A stretch of 11,747 nucleotides of DNA from Desulfobulbaceae bacterium (GCA_030633145.1 DAOVTM010000077.1:1-11747), one strand, 5' to 3'; positions 1 to 7,081 are shown, counted from the stretch's first letter. Program-made: numbers and translations. Notes: generated by a model from the sequence alone, not told the origin.

Positions 1-120
1 ATGACACTTCTGCCGGAACTGGCCACAATAAGTGTCTCTCAAACCTGCCTGCAAAAAACCTTGGCAGACATTCGTCAGGGAAACTCACAGAAGTCGAATA
101 CCTTACAGTCGCACAACTAA
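1..120 (+). CDS. Possible C-terminal end of an unrecognised protein
   Basis: Frame 1 is open from the first base to a TAA at 118-120, giving 39 codons. An ATG happens to sit at the window edge, so I cannot tell whether this is a very short gene or the tail of a longer one entering from the left. The residues (starting MTLLPELATI) are mixed hydrophobic and polar with no motif I recognise. There is no visible upstream ribosome-binding site because the sequence starts here. A gene tail is more likely than a 39-residue protein, but it could also be non-coding. Confidence 0.3.
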   Translation: MTLLPELATISVSQTCLQKTLADIRQGNSQKSNTLQSHN

Positions 121-132
121 GTACTAATGCAA

Positions 133-302
133 AATTAATCTAACATTTTCCCACTGGTTCCTACGCTCCAGCGTAGGAACCGTGATATACCGCTCCAGCG
201 GTTGCAACAGGACGCAGGAGCGTCCAAAATCCGTTCCCACGCTGGAGCATGGGAACGAGGAAACGGAGAAATGCAGTCCTACTATAAAATGTTAGATTAA
301 TT
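133..302. mobile_element. 170-bp MITE/REP-like element with 17-bp terminal inverted repeats
   Basis: The 17 bases AATTAATCTAACATTTT at 133-149 recur as their exact reverse complement at 286-302. They enclose 136 bases that contain four hairpins and no open frame of note. Perfect ends around a non-coding, highly structured core fit a non-autonomous miniature element or a REP-cluster cassette. I see no convincing target-site duplication next to the ends. An alternative is a long transcribed stem-loop acting as RNA. Mobility is an inference and would need further copies in the genome. Confidence 0.55.
156..257. repeat. Cluster of four REP-like palindromes
   Basis: Four hairpins stand in a row. 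Arms 156-167/170-181 are perfect 12-mers with a two-base CC loop. Arms 189-194/197-202 have the same CC loop. Arms 210-215/220-225 have an AGGA loop. Arms 232-243/246-257 are 12-mers with one mismatch. The first, second and fourth share the CGCTCCAGCG core or its complement, and the first and fourth have related outer arms (GTTCCTAC versus GTTCCCAC). This is the appearance of dispersed palindromic REP-type repeats. They could act as transcript ends, mRNA stabilisers or substrates of a REP-associated transposase. No such transposase gene is in the window. Confidence 0.65.
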
Positions 303-358
303 ATGTTCACCTACTTAAACAGCTCAATAAGACTCCAACCAGACCAGCGAGGACAACC

Positions 359-697
359 ATGTTTTTCTGCAATAAAATGCTCCTGCCTGTATTCATGTTT
401 TGCCTTATTCTGCTGATAGCGGAAGAAAGCAAGGCCGGAAGGCCGGTGAGTGATGTCTGCCGGGTCTCTCAAGGAACCTGCATCCTTCGCTATCCAATCC
501 CAATTGGATACGGTTGTTACTGTGGGAAATATCAGGGAACAGTAGTCTATTCAGGACAAAACAATCAGACAAGAGATCCCAATCGTACCTACAGTACGAC
601 TTGCCTTACCCCTGCCGGTTCCTGCAGCACCACGTCATCTCCTGTCGGCTCAAGATGCTACTGCGATTCAAATCCGGGAAGGGTTATTGACCGATGA
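359..697 (+). CDS. Small secreted cysteine-rich protein with two C-x6-C...C-x-C repeats
   Basis: I do not recognise a named family. The 112-residue product starts with a signal peptide: basic MFFCNK, hydrophobic residues 7-21, and a probable cleavage after ESKA at 26. The mature part holds two related modules. Module 1 has Cys34, 41, 53 and 55, and module 2 has Cys82, 89, 100 and 102. Both read C-x6-C-x10/11-C-x-C and are followed by a G-x-V segment. Eight evenly placed cysteines in an exported protein suggest disulfides or metal binding in the periplasm. The start is supported by GAGGA at 349-353, five bases upstream. Its stop overlaps the next gene's start (ATGA), so it is probably co-translated with the DUF4390 protein and may belong to the same envelope function. 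That role is an inference. Confidence 0.75.
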   Translation: MFFCNKMLLPVFMFCLILLIAEESKAGRPVSDVCRVSQGTCILRYPIPIGYGCYCGKYQGTVVYSGQNNQTRDPNRTYSTTCLTPAGSCSTTSSPVGSRCYCDSNPGRVIDR

Positions 698-1275
698 GAG
701 TAAAATCAACACGAAAAATTCTGCCTCGGTGGTTGACTCTCCTCTTGTGGCTGCTCATCCCGGCAACAATAGCAGACGCAAAAAAGCAGGAGCCTGCCAC
801 CGAAGACATAATCATCACCACTTCACGCTCGCAGCTACTCCTCTTTGCCACCGTAAAAAACTGTTTTACTCCGGAAATGATTGAAGGGGTGCGCAACGGT
901 ATCCCCCTGACCTTTCGTTTTGACGTAGAATTGGATAAGGTGCGGAACCGCTGGTTTGACATTTCTCTGGTTGAGCTGAGCATCATCCATACTCTCACCT
1001 ATAATGCTCTCAAAGAAGAGTACTCGGTATTTTTTTCTGAAAAGGAAAAAACTGAAATAACCAAATCAGCAGACAGGGCCAGGTTGTTGATGGCAGAACT
1101 GAACGGTATAGAGGTAGTCAGGCTGGACAGACTGATTGCCGATGCACCCTATGCCCTGCTGCTCAAGGCCACTCTGGTGGAAAACACCTTTCCCTGGGGC
1201 ATACACTACATTGTCCCCTTTACCTCGCTTTGGAACTTTGAAACCGACTGGCGCACCATTGAGTTTCGATATTAA
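694..1275 (+). CDS. DUF4390 domain-containing exported protein
   Basis: The 193-residue product has a basic N-terminus, a hydrophobic stretch at about 12-25 and a likely signal-peptidase site after IADA (29). The rest matches the DUF4390 pattern as I know it: an opening beta strand, VKNCFTPEMIEGVRNGIPLTF-like text around 53-74, an F-x-V-x-L-D strand, and a C-terminal segment with FPWG and W-x-T-D-W-like residues. DUF4390 genes commonly precede ntrY-type kinases, as here, so it may be a periplasmic partner of that sensor. Its biochemical function is unknown. The ATG at 694 overlaps the preceding stop by four bases and has AAGGG at 679-683. It is 72 bases from the kinase gene, with a heptad repeat in that gap. 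Confidence 0.8.
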   Translation: MRVKSTRKILPRWLTLLLWLLIPATIADAKKQEPATEDIIITTSRSQLLLFATVKNCFTPEMIEGVRNGIPLTFRFDVELDKVRNRWFDISLVELSIIHTLTYNALKEEYSVFFSEKEKTEITKSADRARLLMAELNGIEVVRLDRLIADAPYALLLKATLVENTFPWGIHYIVPFTSLWNFETDWRTIEFRY

Positions 1276-1329
1276 TGGGTTGTGAGTATTGAGTTATGAG
1301 TATTGAGAAGAGAGTATTGAGAAGAGAGT
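1274..1329. repeat. Degenerate heptanucleotide tandem array (about eight units)
   Basis: Read in sevens from 1274, the spacer gives AATGGGT, TGTGAGT, ATTGAGT, TATGAGT, ATTGAGA, AGAGAGT, ATTGAGA, AGAGAGT. Seven of the eight units have GAG at positions 4-6 and the phase never slips, so it fills almost the whole gap between the DUF4390 and kinase genes. The last two unit pairs are identical 14-mers, which suggests recent slippage. Function is unknown. It leaves little room for a strong ribosome-binding site at 1348. Confidence 0.65.
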
Positions 1330-1347
1330 CTGCAATAATCAAAAAGA

Positions 1348-3570
1348 ATGCTGACAACTGAGCAACGAAGAAAAAAACAGCGGCTGATCCGCTACGTTAT
1401 CGGGTTTTGCATGCTGCTCATTCCCCTGCTCGGCTATGTGCAGCGGGGACTGATCCAGGGGGATTTCAACCTCCCGGTTTCCAGCACAGTGCTGATTTTT
1501 GCCCTGATAAATATCAACGGGCTGCTCCTGTTGCTCATGCTCTACCTGATCCTGCGCAACCTTGTAGAACTGATCTTTGAGCGAAAACAGAAAATCCTCG
1601 GTTCACGCCTCCGTACCCGGCTGGTGATCTCCTTTGTCTCCCTGTCCATGATCCCCACAGTGATCCTGTTCCTCTTTGCCCTTCGCTTTGTCTCCACCTC
1701 CATGGATTTCTGGTTTAATACCAATGTGGAGGAATCGCTGCAGGCCTCGTTGAAACTTGCCCAGACCCTGTTCCATGAAACGGAAAACAGAGCAGCAAAC
1801 ATGAGCCAGAACATGGGACAACTGCTGACAAATGCGAAAATTGACATCAATGACACTCAGGGGCTGCAGCAGCTCTTTGATAAAACCCTTGCCATTGTCC
1901 CGGTTGGTGCGCCTGACGCACTGACCCTTGTCGGCCCGGATTTTAAACACAGGCTCTGGGCAAAAGGCCCACGGCTGAAAGGTATCGCACTCCCGGACAT
2001 CCCCACCGAGGCCATCCGCAAGGCAGGAACCAGTGAAAAACCTGAGATAATCAGTCACGAAGTGGAGGTCGGGGAGCTGGTTCATGCCATCGTACCGGTA
2101 CGGCTGCAGGATCAGCCCAGACAATTCCTGGTAACCACCCTGCTCATCCCTGCGGACAAGCTCGCCCTCATGCAGGCGGTCTCCACCGGTATTACCGAAT
2201 ACCGGCAACTGGTCATGCTCAAGGCTCCCATCAAGTTGAGCCTGATCATCATGCTCTTGATCGTCACCCTGTTGATCCTCTTTGGAGCTATCTGGTTCGG
2301 CTTTTATATTGCCCGTTCCCTGACCGGTTCGATCAACAAGCTGGCTCTGGCCACACACCGGGTTGCCGAGGGTGATCTCGATTTTACCATTGAAAAGGAT
2401 TCGGATGACGAGATGGGGCTGCTGGTGGACTCCTTTAACTCCATGACCTCGGATCTGCTGGCAAGCAACCGGCAGCTGGCCCAGGCCCATGATGCCTTGC
2501 AGGAATCGACTCTCGTTACAGAACAGCAGCACCGTTACCTTGAAATCATTCTCAAAAATGTCGCTGCCGGAGTCATTGCCATTAACGAGAATAACGAGGT
2601 CACTACCATTAATCCCTTTGCCCGAAAACTGCTCAGGATCGATCCCAAGACCTTTCTCTACAACGATTTTCACGATACTCTGCCCCGCTATCACGTTATG
2701 GTGCTGGATCAGTTTTTCAAGGATCTGCTGACCTCGGGCCGCCATTCCATTGAACGCCATCTCAACCTGACCGTCCGCCGGGGCGAGACCTACTCTCTGC
2801 TGGTCAACATCACCCGCCTGTTGGATGAAAACGACCAGCCCATTGGCCATGTCATCGTCTTTGACAATATGACCAAGCTGGAAAAGGCGCAGCGGCTGGC
2901 TGCCTGGCAGGAGGTGGCTCGCAGGATCGCCCATGAAATCAAAAATCCACTGACACCGATCCAGCTCTCGGCCCAACGGCTCCGAAAACGGTATCTTGAC
3001 ACTATTGAAAATGACCAACATATCTTTGATCAGTGTACCGCCACCATCATCAAACAGGTGGATGAGATTAAACGACTGGTTACTGAATTCTCCGATTTTG
3101 CCCGGATGCCGAGGATCAAAAAGGAGCAGGCCGAGGTGGTTAGAATCGCCGAGGACACCCTGATCCTCTATCGGGAAGGACATAAACATATCGATTTCCC
3201 CCTTGAGTATGATACCATAGCCCCCTTTACCTTTGATCCGGTGCAGATAAAACGGGTGTTAATCAACCTGCTGGACAATGCGGTTGCAGCACTTTCCGGA
3301 GGCGGAACCATCTGCACGGAAATCCGCTTGGACAGAGAGCAGCATCTGGTTTTCCTCAGTGTCAGTGATGATGGTCAGGGTATCTCGGACGAAGTTCGCA
3401 GCCGCTTGTTTGAACCCTATTTTTCTACTCGAAAATCCGGCACCGGCCTGGGACTTGCCATTGCCAACACCATTATTGGTGAACATAATGGCACTATCCG
3501 GGTTCGTGATAACAAGCCCAGCGGGACGATTTTTACTGTGGAGCTACCCTATCAGAAGCCAGAGGACTGA
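1348..3570 (+). CDS. ntrY: NtrY-type membrane sensor histidine kinase
   Basis: This 740-residue kinase should autophosphorylate and pass phosphate to the NtrX-type regulator encoded next. Membrane segments lie near residues 14-32, 47-70 and 92-112, then a periplasmic sensor region, then a fourth at about 296-320. A HAMP linker follows (about 320-375) and a PAS domain (about 392-505). In the HisKA domain the phospho-acceptor is His529 in ARRIAHEIKNPLTP. ATP-binding boxes are N (NLLDNAVAAL, 640-649), G1 (DDGQGI, 674-679), F (EPYFST, 689-694) and G2 (GTGLGLAI, 698-705), all intact. Length and order fit the NtrY family. The signal is unknown: NtrYX in other proteobacteria has been tied to nitrogen or redox/oxygen responses. 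The ribosome-binding site before ATG 1348 is weak, which may imply coupling or low expression. Confidence 0.9.
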   Translation: MLTTEQRRKKQRLIRYVIGFCMLLIPLLGYVQRGLIQGDFNLPVSSTVLIFALININGLLLLLMLYLILRNLVELIFERKQKILGSRLRTRLVISFVSLSMIPTVILFLFALRFVSTSMDFWFNTNVEESLQASLKLAQTLFHETENRAANMSQNMGQLLTNAKIDINDTQGLQQLFDKTLAIVPVGAPDALTLVGPDFKHRLWAKGPRLKGIALPDIPTEAIRKAGTSEKPEIISHEVEVGELVHAIVPVRLQDQPRQFLVTTLLIPADKLALMQAVSTGITEYRQLVMLKAPIKLSLIIMLLIVTLLILFGAIWFGFYIARSLTGSINKLALATHRVAEGDLDFTIEKDSDDEMGLLVDSFNSMTSDLLASNRQLAQAHDALQESTLVTEQQHRYLEIILKNVAAGVIAINENNEVTTINPFARKLLRIDPKTFLYNDFHDTLPRYHVMVLDQFFKDLLTSGRHSIERHLNLTVRRGETYSLLVNITRLLDENDQPIGHVIVFDNMTKLEKAQRLAAWQEVARRIAHEIKNPLTPIQLSAQRLRKRYLDTIENDQHIFDQCTATIIKQVDEIKRLVTEFSDFARMPRIKKEQAEVVRIAEDTLILYREGHKHIDFPLEYDTIAPFTFDPVQIKRVLINLLDNAVAALSGGGTICTEIRLDREQHLVFLSVSDDGQGISDEVRSRLFEPYFSTRKSGTGLGLAIANTIIGEHNGTIRVRDNKPSGTIFTVELPYQKPED

Positions 3571-3665
3571 GGGGGACGTGTTCCTGCAATTGGTGGTTGA
3601 AGGTTTGCACGTTAAGGTTTATGCTTATCGGTTGAAAAAACATTAATTTTCTAATACACATTTAT

Positions 3666-3692
3666 AATCTGCGAGAATCTGCGTAATCTGCG
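3666..3692. repeat. Triple AATCTGCG repeat upstream of the response-regulator gene
   Basis: AATCTGCG occurs at 3666-3673, 3676-3683 and 3685-3692, spaced ten and nine bases apart, and the array ends 14 bases before the ntrX start. Arrays of this kind recur as dispersed intergenic repeats in unrelated bacterial genomes, from my general knowledge. Here the array takes the place of a clear Shine-Dalgarno sequence. It could be a neutral repeat, a protein-binding site or a transcript feature. The rest of the 136-base ntrY-ntrX gap shows nothing I can name. Confidence 0.55.
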
Positions 3693-3706
3693 GATAAAAA
3701 CAAAAA

Positions 3707-5095
3707 ATGTCCTCAACCATCCTGATAATTGATGACGAAGCACCCATTCGTGAATCCCTGGCCGGAATTCTGGTGGATGAGGGCTTTCATCCCCTGACTG
3801 CCGCTTCAGCGGAAGAGGGTCTGACCATCCTGGACAATAAGGAGGTCAACCTGGTGCTGCTGGACATCTGGCTGTCGGGTATGGACGGCATTGAGGCTCT
3901 GGAAAAGATCAAACTGGAAAACAGCGACCTGCCAGTCATCATGATATCGGGACACGGTAATATTGAAACCGCTGTGCAGACCACCCGGCTCGGAGCCTTT
4001 GACTTTATAGAAAAACCTCTCTCCTACGACAAGATCGTACTGGCCATAAACCAGGGGTTGCATGTGGCCAGGCTGGAGCGGGAAAATAAAATCCTGCGCG
4101 ACTCCTCTCCCAGGGTGCCGGAGATAACCGGCACCTCTGAACCAGTCAACCTTCTCCGTGTCCAGATAGAACGAGTTGCGCCCACCGATGCCTCTGTACT
4201 CATCACCGGCGGCCATGGTACCGGCAAGGAATTAGTTGCCCAGGCCATTCACCGTAAATCGAAACGGGGTGCCAGCCCCATGGTGGAGGTCAACTGCGCC
4301 GCGATTCCTGAAGATCTGATTGAATCGGAGCTGTTCGGCCATGTAAAAGGAGCCTTTACCGGTGCGGACCGGACTAAAAAAGGGAAATTTGATCAGGCAG
4401 ACGGTTCCACCCTCTTTCTGGACGAGATTGGTGATATGAGTCTGAAAAGTCAAGCAAAGGTACTGCGCATCCTGCAGGAGCAGACCTTTGAACGAGTGGG
4501 CGGCAGCAGGAGCTTGAGCGTGGATGTCCGCATCCTGGCAGCGACCAATAAAAACCTGGAACAGGAGATTGAGGAGGGCAACTTTCGGGCTGACCTCTTT
4601 TACCGCCTCAACGTAGTACCTATTCAGATGCCTGATCTGGCAGAGCGATTACAGGATATCCCTGCCCTGGTTGAGGAATTTCTTGGTAAATTCAAAGACA
4701 AGGGACTCGGGAGCAAACAATTCACCGATTCCGCCCTCTCCACCCTGATGAGCCATTCCTGGCCGGGCAATATCCGGGAACTGCGCAATATGGTGGAACG
4801 GCTGGTCATCATGACCCCTGGACAGCAGATCGAGGCAGAAGATGTCGCCCTCTTTCTCCATCCCGGCACGGCAACACCGGTGCAGGGTAACAGCTACGGC
4901 CTGTACCAGCATCTTGCTTTCAAAGAGGCGCGTAAACAGTTTGAACACGACTATCTCAAGGCAAAATTAGAAGAAAACAAGGGCAAAGTCTCCCGCACTG
5001 CCGAGAAGATTGGTATGGAGCGGAGCCATCTGCATAAAAAAATAAAAGCACTTTCGATTGAAGTGGAAGAGAAAAACCTTCCACCTTCTACCTGA
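3707..5095 (+). CDS. ntrX: NtrX-type sigma-54-dependent response regulator
   Basis: The 462-residue protein has three expected parts. The receiver domain (1-120) has acidic Asp9/Asp10, phospho-acceptor Asp53, Ser81 and Lys103. The AAA+ domain (about 140-375) has Walker A GGHGTGKE (168-175), the sigma-54 contact loop GAFTGA (215-220), Walker B LFLDEIG (236-242) and the SWPGNIRELRN segment (351-361). A Fis-type helix-turn-helix (about 415-450) ends in ERSHLHKKIKAL, typical of NtrX. It should activate sigma-54 promoters after phosphorylation by the kinase upstream. The P-loop carries His170 where Glu, Ser or Asn is usual next to GTGK; the essential GxGK pattern is kept. The start at 3707 has no strong Shine-Dalgarno sequence. 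No sigma-54 site was seen in the window's intergenic DNA, so its targets lie elsewhere. Confidence 0.92.
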   Translation: MSSTILIIDDEAPIRESLAGILVDEGFHPLTAASAEEGLTILDNKEVNLVLLDIWLSGMDGIEALEKIKLENSDLPVIMISGHGNIETAVQTTRLGAFDFIEKPLSYDKIVLAINQGLHVARLERENKILRDSSPRVPEITGTSEPVNLLRVQIERVAPTDASVLITGGHGTGKELVAQAIHRKSKRGASPMVEVNCAAIPEDLIESELFGHVKGAFTGADRTKKGKFDQADGSTLFLDEIGDMSLKSQAKVLRILQEQTFERVGGSRSLSVDVRILAATNKNLEQEIEEGNFRADLFYRLNVVPIQMPDLAERLQDIPALVEEFLGKFKDKGLGSKQFTDSALSTLMSHSWPGNIRELRNMVERLVIMTPGQQIEAEDVALFLHPGTATPVQGNSYGLYQHLAFKEARKQFEHDYLKAKLEENKGKVSRTAEKIGMERSHLHKKIKALSIEVEEKNLPPST

Positions 5096-5109
5096 AAAAG
5101 GAGTTCCCA

Positions 5110-6084
5110 ATGGTCTTTCCAGAATATCGTCCCCGTCGTATGCGGCAAAACGAAACCTTCCGTTCTATGATCCGTGAAACCCGTCTGCATGCGGAACAAC
5201 TGGTCTATCCGGTCTTTATCATGCCGGGCAAGGACAGGCGTGAAGCGATCCCCTCTATGCCAGGTATTGACAGGATCTCCGTGGATCAGCTCAAAAAAGA
5301 GGCGGACGAATGTCTGGAACTGGGGGTTCGCTCCCTGCTCCTCTTCGGACTGCCGGAAAAAAAAGATGGCATGGGTTCAGGTGCCCATGCCAGCAACGGT
5401 ATTGTCCAGCAGGCCATCCGGGAGATTAAGAAAGAGACCCCGGAGATAACAGTCATAACCGATGTATGCCTCTGTGAATATACCGATCACGGCCATTGCG
5501 GCTGTCTGATCAACGACGAGGTGGATAACGACACCACCCTGGAGCTGCTGAGCCGCACTGCCCTGTCCCACGCAAAGGCAGGGGCTGATATGGTAGCTCC
5601 ATCGGATATGATGGATGGCCGGGTGAGCGAGATCCGCAGCGTACTGGATGAAAATGACTTCCAGAAGGTGCCGATCATGTCCTACGCTGTCAAATATGCC
5701 TCTGCCTTTTACGGACCCTTTCGTGAGGCGGCAGACTGCGCCCCATCCTTTGGAGACCGCCGCAGCTACCAGATGGATCCGGCCAACAGCCGTGAGGCAT
5801 TGCGGGAGGCAACCCTGGATGTGGAGGAGGGTGCCGACATCCTGATGGTAAAACCGGCAGTTGCTTATCTGGACATTATCCGTAGTCTGCGCGATGAGTT
5901 TGACCTGCCCATTGCTGCTTACCATGTCAGTGGCGAGTATGCGATGATCAAGGCAGCAGCAGAGAAAGGATGGATCGACGGCGAAAAAATTATGGCCGAG
6001 ACCCTGCTCTCCATCCGTCGAGCCGGGGCAGATATTATTATTACCTACTGTGCTAAGGATATGGCTCGGTTGTTACAGGGATAA
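5110..6084 (+). CDS. hemB: Delta-aminolevulinic acid dehydratase (porphobilinogen synthase)
   Basis: This cytosolic enzyme condenses two 5-aminolevulinate molecules into porphobilinogen, the common tetrapyrrole precursor of heme, siroheme and cobalamin. The 324-residue length is normal. The two Schiff-base lysines are Lys195 (in YAVKYASAFYGPF) and Lys248 (in LMVKPA). The metal site DVCLCEYTDHGHCG keeps Cys120, Cys122 and Cys130, the zinc-dependent type rather than the aspartate-rich magnesium type. The start has a strong AAGGAG at 5097-5102, eight bases before ATG 5110. It lies only 14 bases after ntrX on the same strand, so it is probably transcribed with the two-component genes, tying tetrapyrrole supply to that regulator's operon. 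Cobalamin made from this path would also serve the B12-dependent NrdJ encoded nearby; that link is an inference. Confidence 0.96.
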   Translation: MVFPEYRPRRMRQNETFRSMIRETRLHAEQLVYPVFIMPGKDRREAIPSMPGIDRISVDQLKKEADECLELGVRSLLLFGLPEKKDGMGSGAHASNGIVQQAIREIKKETPEITVITDVCLCEYTDHGHCGCLINDEVDNDTTLELLSRTALSHAKAGADMVAPSDMMDGRVSEIRSVLDENDFQKVPIMSYAVKYASAFYGPFREAADCAPSFGDRRSYQMDPANSREALREATLDVEEGADILMVKPAVAYLDIIRSLRDEFDLPIAAYHVSGEYAMIKAAAEKGWIDGEKIMAETLLSIRRAGADIIITYCAKDMARLLQG

Positions 6085-6095
6085 GAGCTGAGATA

Positions 6096-6530
6096 TCAGC
6101 GGTCGCTATCTGTTAAAGGTTGGTCTCTCAACCTTCCCCGCCCCAGATAACGCTTTGCCATATACCAGCCTGTTACTGCCAACAAAGCTCCGAATCCGTC
6201 TGCCGCCACATCTGCCCCGGAAGGGCAGCGTCCCCGCACAAAGACCTGATGGAATTCATCACTGATTCCATAGGCAATGCAGAACAAAACCACAAAAAGC
6301 GAGATTAGAAAAAAAGACTGTTCATACCGCTGCTGGGGGACGGCAAATAACACCGTAAGGGCAAGCGTACCAAAGGCGATGGCGTGCAGGACTTTGTCAC
6401 TGCTAAAAATATCCGGTAAGACAAAACTATCGCCAGGCTGGTGGGAGAGGAAAAAGATGGTTCCCATCACCAGCAGCATAGGGAAAAAACCATAACGACT
6501 CCCTCTGCTCCGTTTGCTCTCAGACTGCAT
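6096..6530 (-). CDS. VanZ-family integral membrane protein
   Basis: The 144-residue protein has four predicted membrane helices at about 14-29, 46-64, 72-90 and 106-124. It carries VanZ-family signatures: FLSHQPGD after helix 1, DKVLHAIAFG at the start of helix 2, and the conserved YGISDEFHQVFVRGRCPSGADVAADGFGA block spanning 87-115. VanZ proteins are known from teicoplanin resistance, but most chromosomal members have no proven role, so resistance should not be assumed. The start at 6530 lies inside the end of the SEC-C gene (11-base overlap), showing co-transcription. It converges on hemB with only 11 bases between the stop codons, and no strong terminator separates them. Confidence 0.85.
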   Translation of the reverse strand: MQSESKRSRGSRYGFFPMLLVMGTIFFLSHQPGDSFVLPDIFSSDKVLHAIAFGTLALTVLFAVPQQRYEQSFFLISLFVVLFCIAYGISDEFHQVFVRGRCPSGADVAADGFGALLAVTGWYMAKRYLGRGRLRDQPLTDSDR

Positions 6531-7017
6531 GTACTGCCTGAAGCATTTCAGGACTGTACTGCTTCATGATCCTGCGCAAAGCTCCGTTTATTCGACCGGT
6601 CGGGGCATTTTCCAGTTCCTCTTCCGCCCCGTCCTCATGATCCGCCAGCATCAGTTTCCGATCCTGAAGGACAAAGCTATGGCTCCAGTCAATCTCAATG
6701 GTCTGATCATCTTCACGAACAAGAGACTCCAGAGGTACTCCTTTTTCTGCGACCTGAACAGCGTCCATCTCTGAGGTATCCAGCATCCAGGCATCACGAT
6801 TTTCCAGACTGAAAAAGATAAAGATCCCCAACTCAAACAGTTTAACCCTGCCAGCTGCCGCCGCCTGTTGAATCTTGCTGATCTCCCGACTCAGGGTAAC
6901 CTGTGCGTTCTCCACAGGTCTTGGTGGCGCAGCGGTCTTCTTACGCAGCAGGCAGCAGTGTTTATGCTTTTTTCCTGACCCGCAGGGACAGGACTGGTTT
7001 CGTCCAATTTTCGCCAT
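6520..7017 (-). CDS. SEC-C motif-containing protein
   Basis: The 165-residue product opens with IGRNQSCPCGSGKKHKHCC, a SEC-C zinc-binding motif with Cys10, Cys12, Cys21 and Cys22 (the motif that ends SecA and binds metal and SecB or ribosomes). The remaining 135 residues, rich in acidic and hydrophobic positions with a DWSHSFVLQDRKLMLADHEDG stretch near 109-129, belong to no family I can name. It is probably a cytosolic zinc protein whose partner is unknown. The start ATG at 7017 is fixed by the motif lying right at the N-terminus; the upstream ribosome-binding site is weak. It overlaps the VanZ-family gene downstream and lies 111 bases after nrdJ in the same direction. Confidence 0.85.
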   Translation of the reverse strand: MAKIGRNQSCPCGSGKKHKHCCLLRKKTAAPPRPVENAQVTLSREISKIQQAAAAGRVKLFELGIFIFFSLENRDAWMLDTSEMDAVQVAEKGVPLESLVREDDQTIEIDWSHSFVLQDRKLMLADHEDGAEEELENAPTGRINGALRRIMKQYSPEMLQAVHAV

Positions 7018-7030
7018 TTTTTCTATCCGT

Positions 7031-7072
7031 TATGAGTTATGAGTTATGAATTTTGCGAAATGAGCTGTGAAC
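7031..7072. repeat. Second degenerate heptanucleotide array
   Basis: In steps of seven from 7031 the bases read TATGAGT, TATGAGT, TATGAAT, TTTGCGA, AATGAGC, TGTGAAC. TG is kept at positions 3-4 in all six units, although only the first two are identical. It is the same type of array as the one before the kinase gene, here on the non-coding side of the nrdJ/SEC-C gap. A weaker heptad phase on the opposite strand continues at 7089-7123 (ATTGAGT, GATGACT, CCTGAGA, TGAGGGT, GTTGAGA read on the minus strand). Confidence 0.5.
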
Positions 7073-7081
7073 TCTCTGAAA

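Noticed and set aside
1603..3189. A 528-codon open frame on the minus strand inside the kinase gene
   Set aside because: It lies antisense to intact NtrY motifs, has no family features and no ribosome-binding site. It is a shadow of the GC-biased codon use of the real gene.
6087..6100. GCTGA-GATA-TCAGC hairpin between hemB and the VanZ-family gene as a shared terminator
   Set aside because: The stem has only five base pairs, no T run follows on either strand, and it overlaps the VanZ-family stop codon.
6096..6530. Glycopeptide (teicoplanin) resistance function for the VanZ-family protein
   Set aside because: There are no van cluster genes nearby, the host appears Gram-negative, and most VanZ-family members have no shown resistance role.
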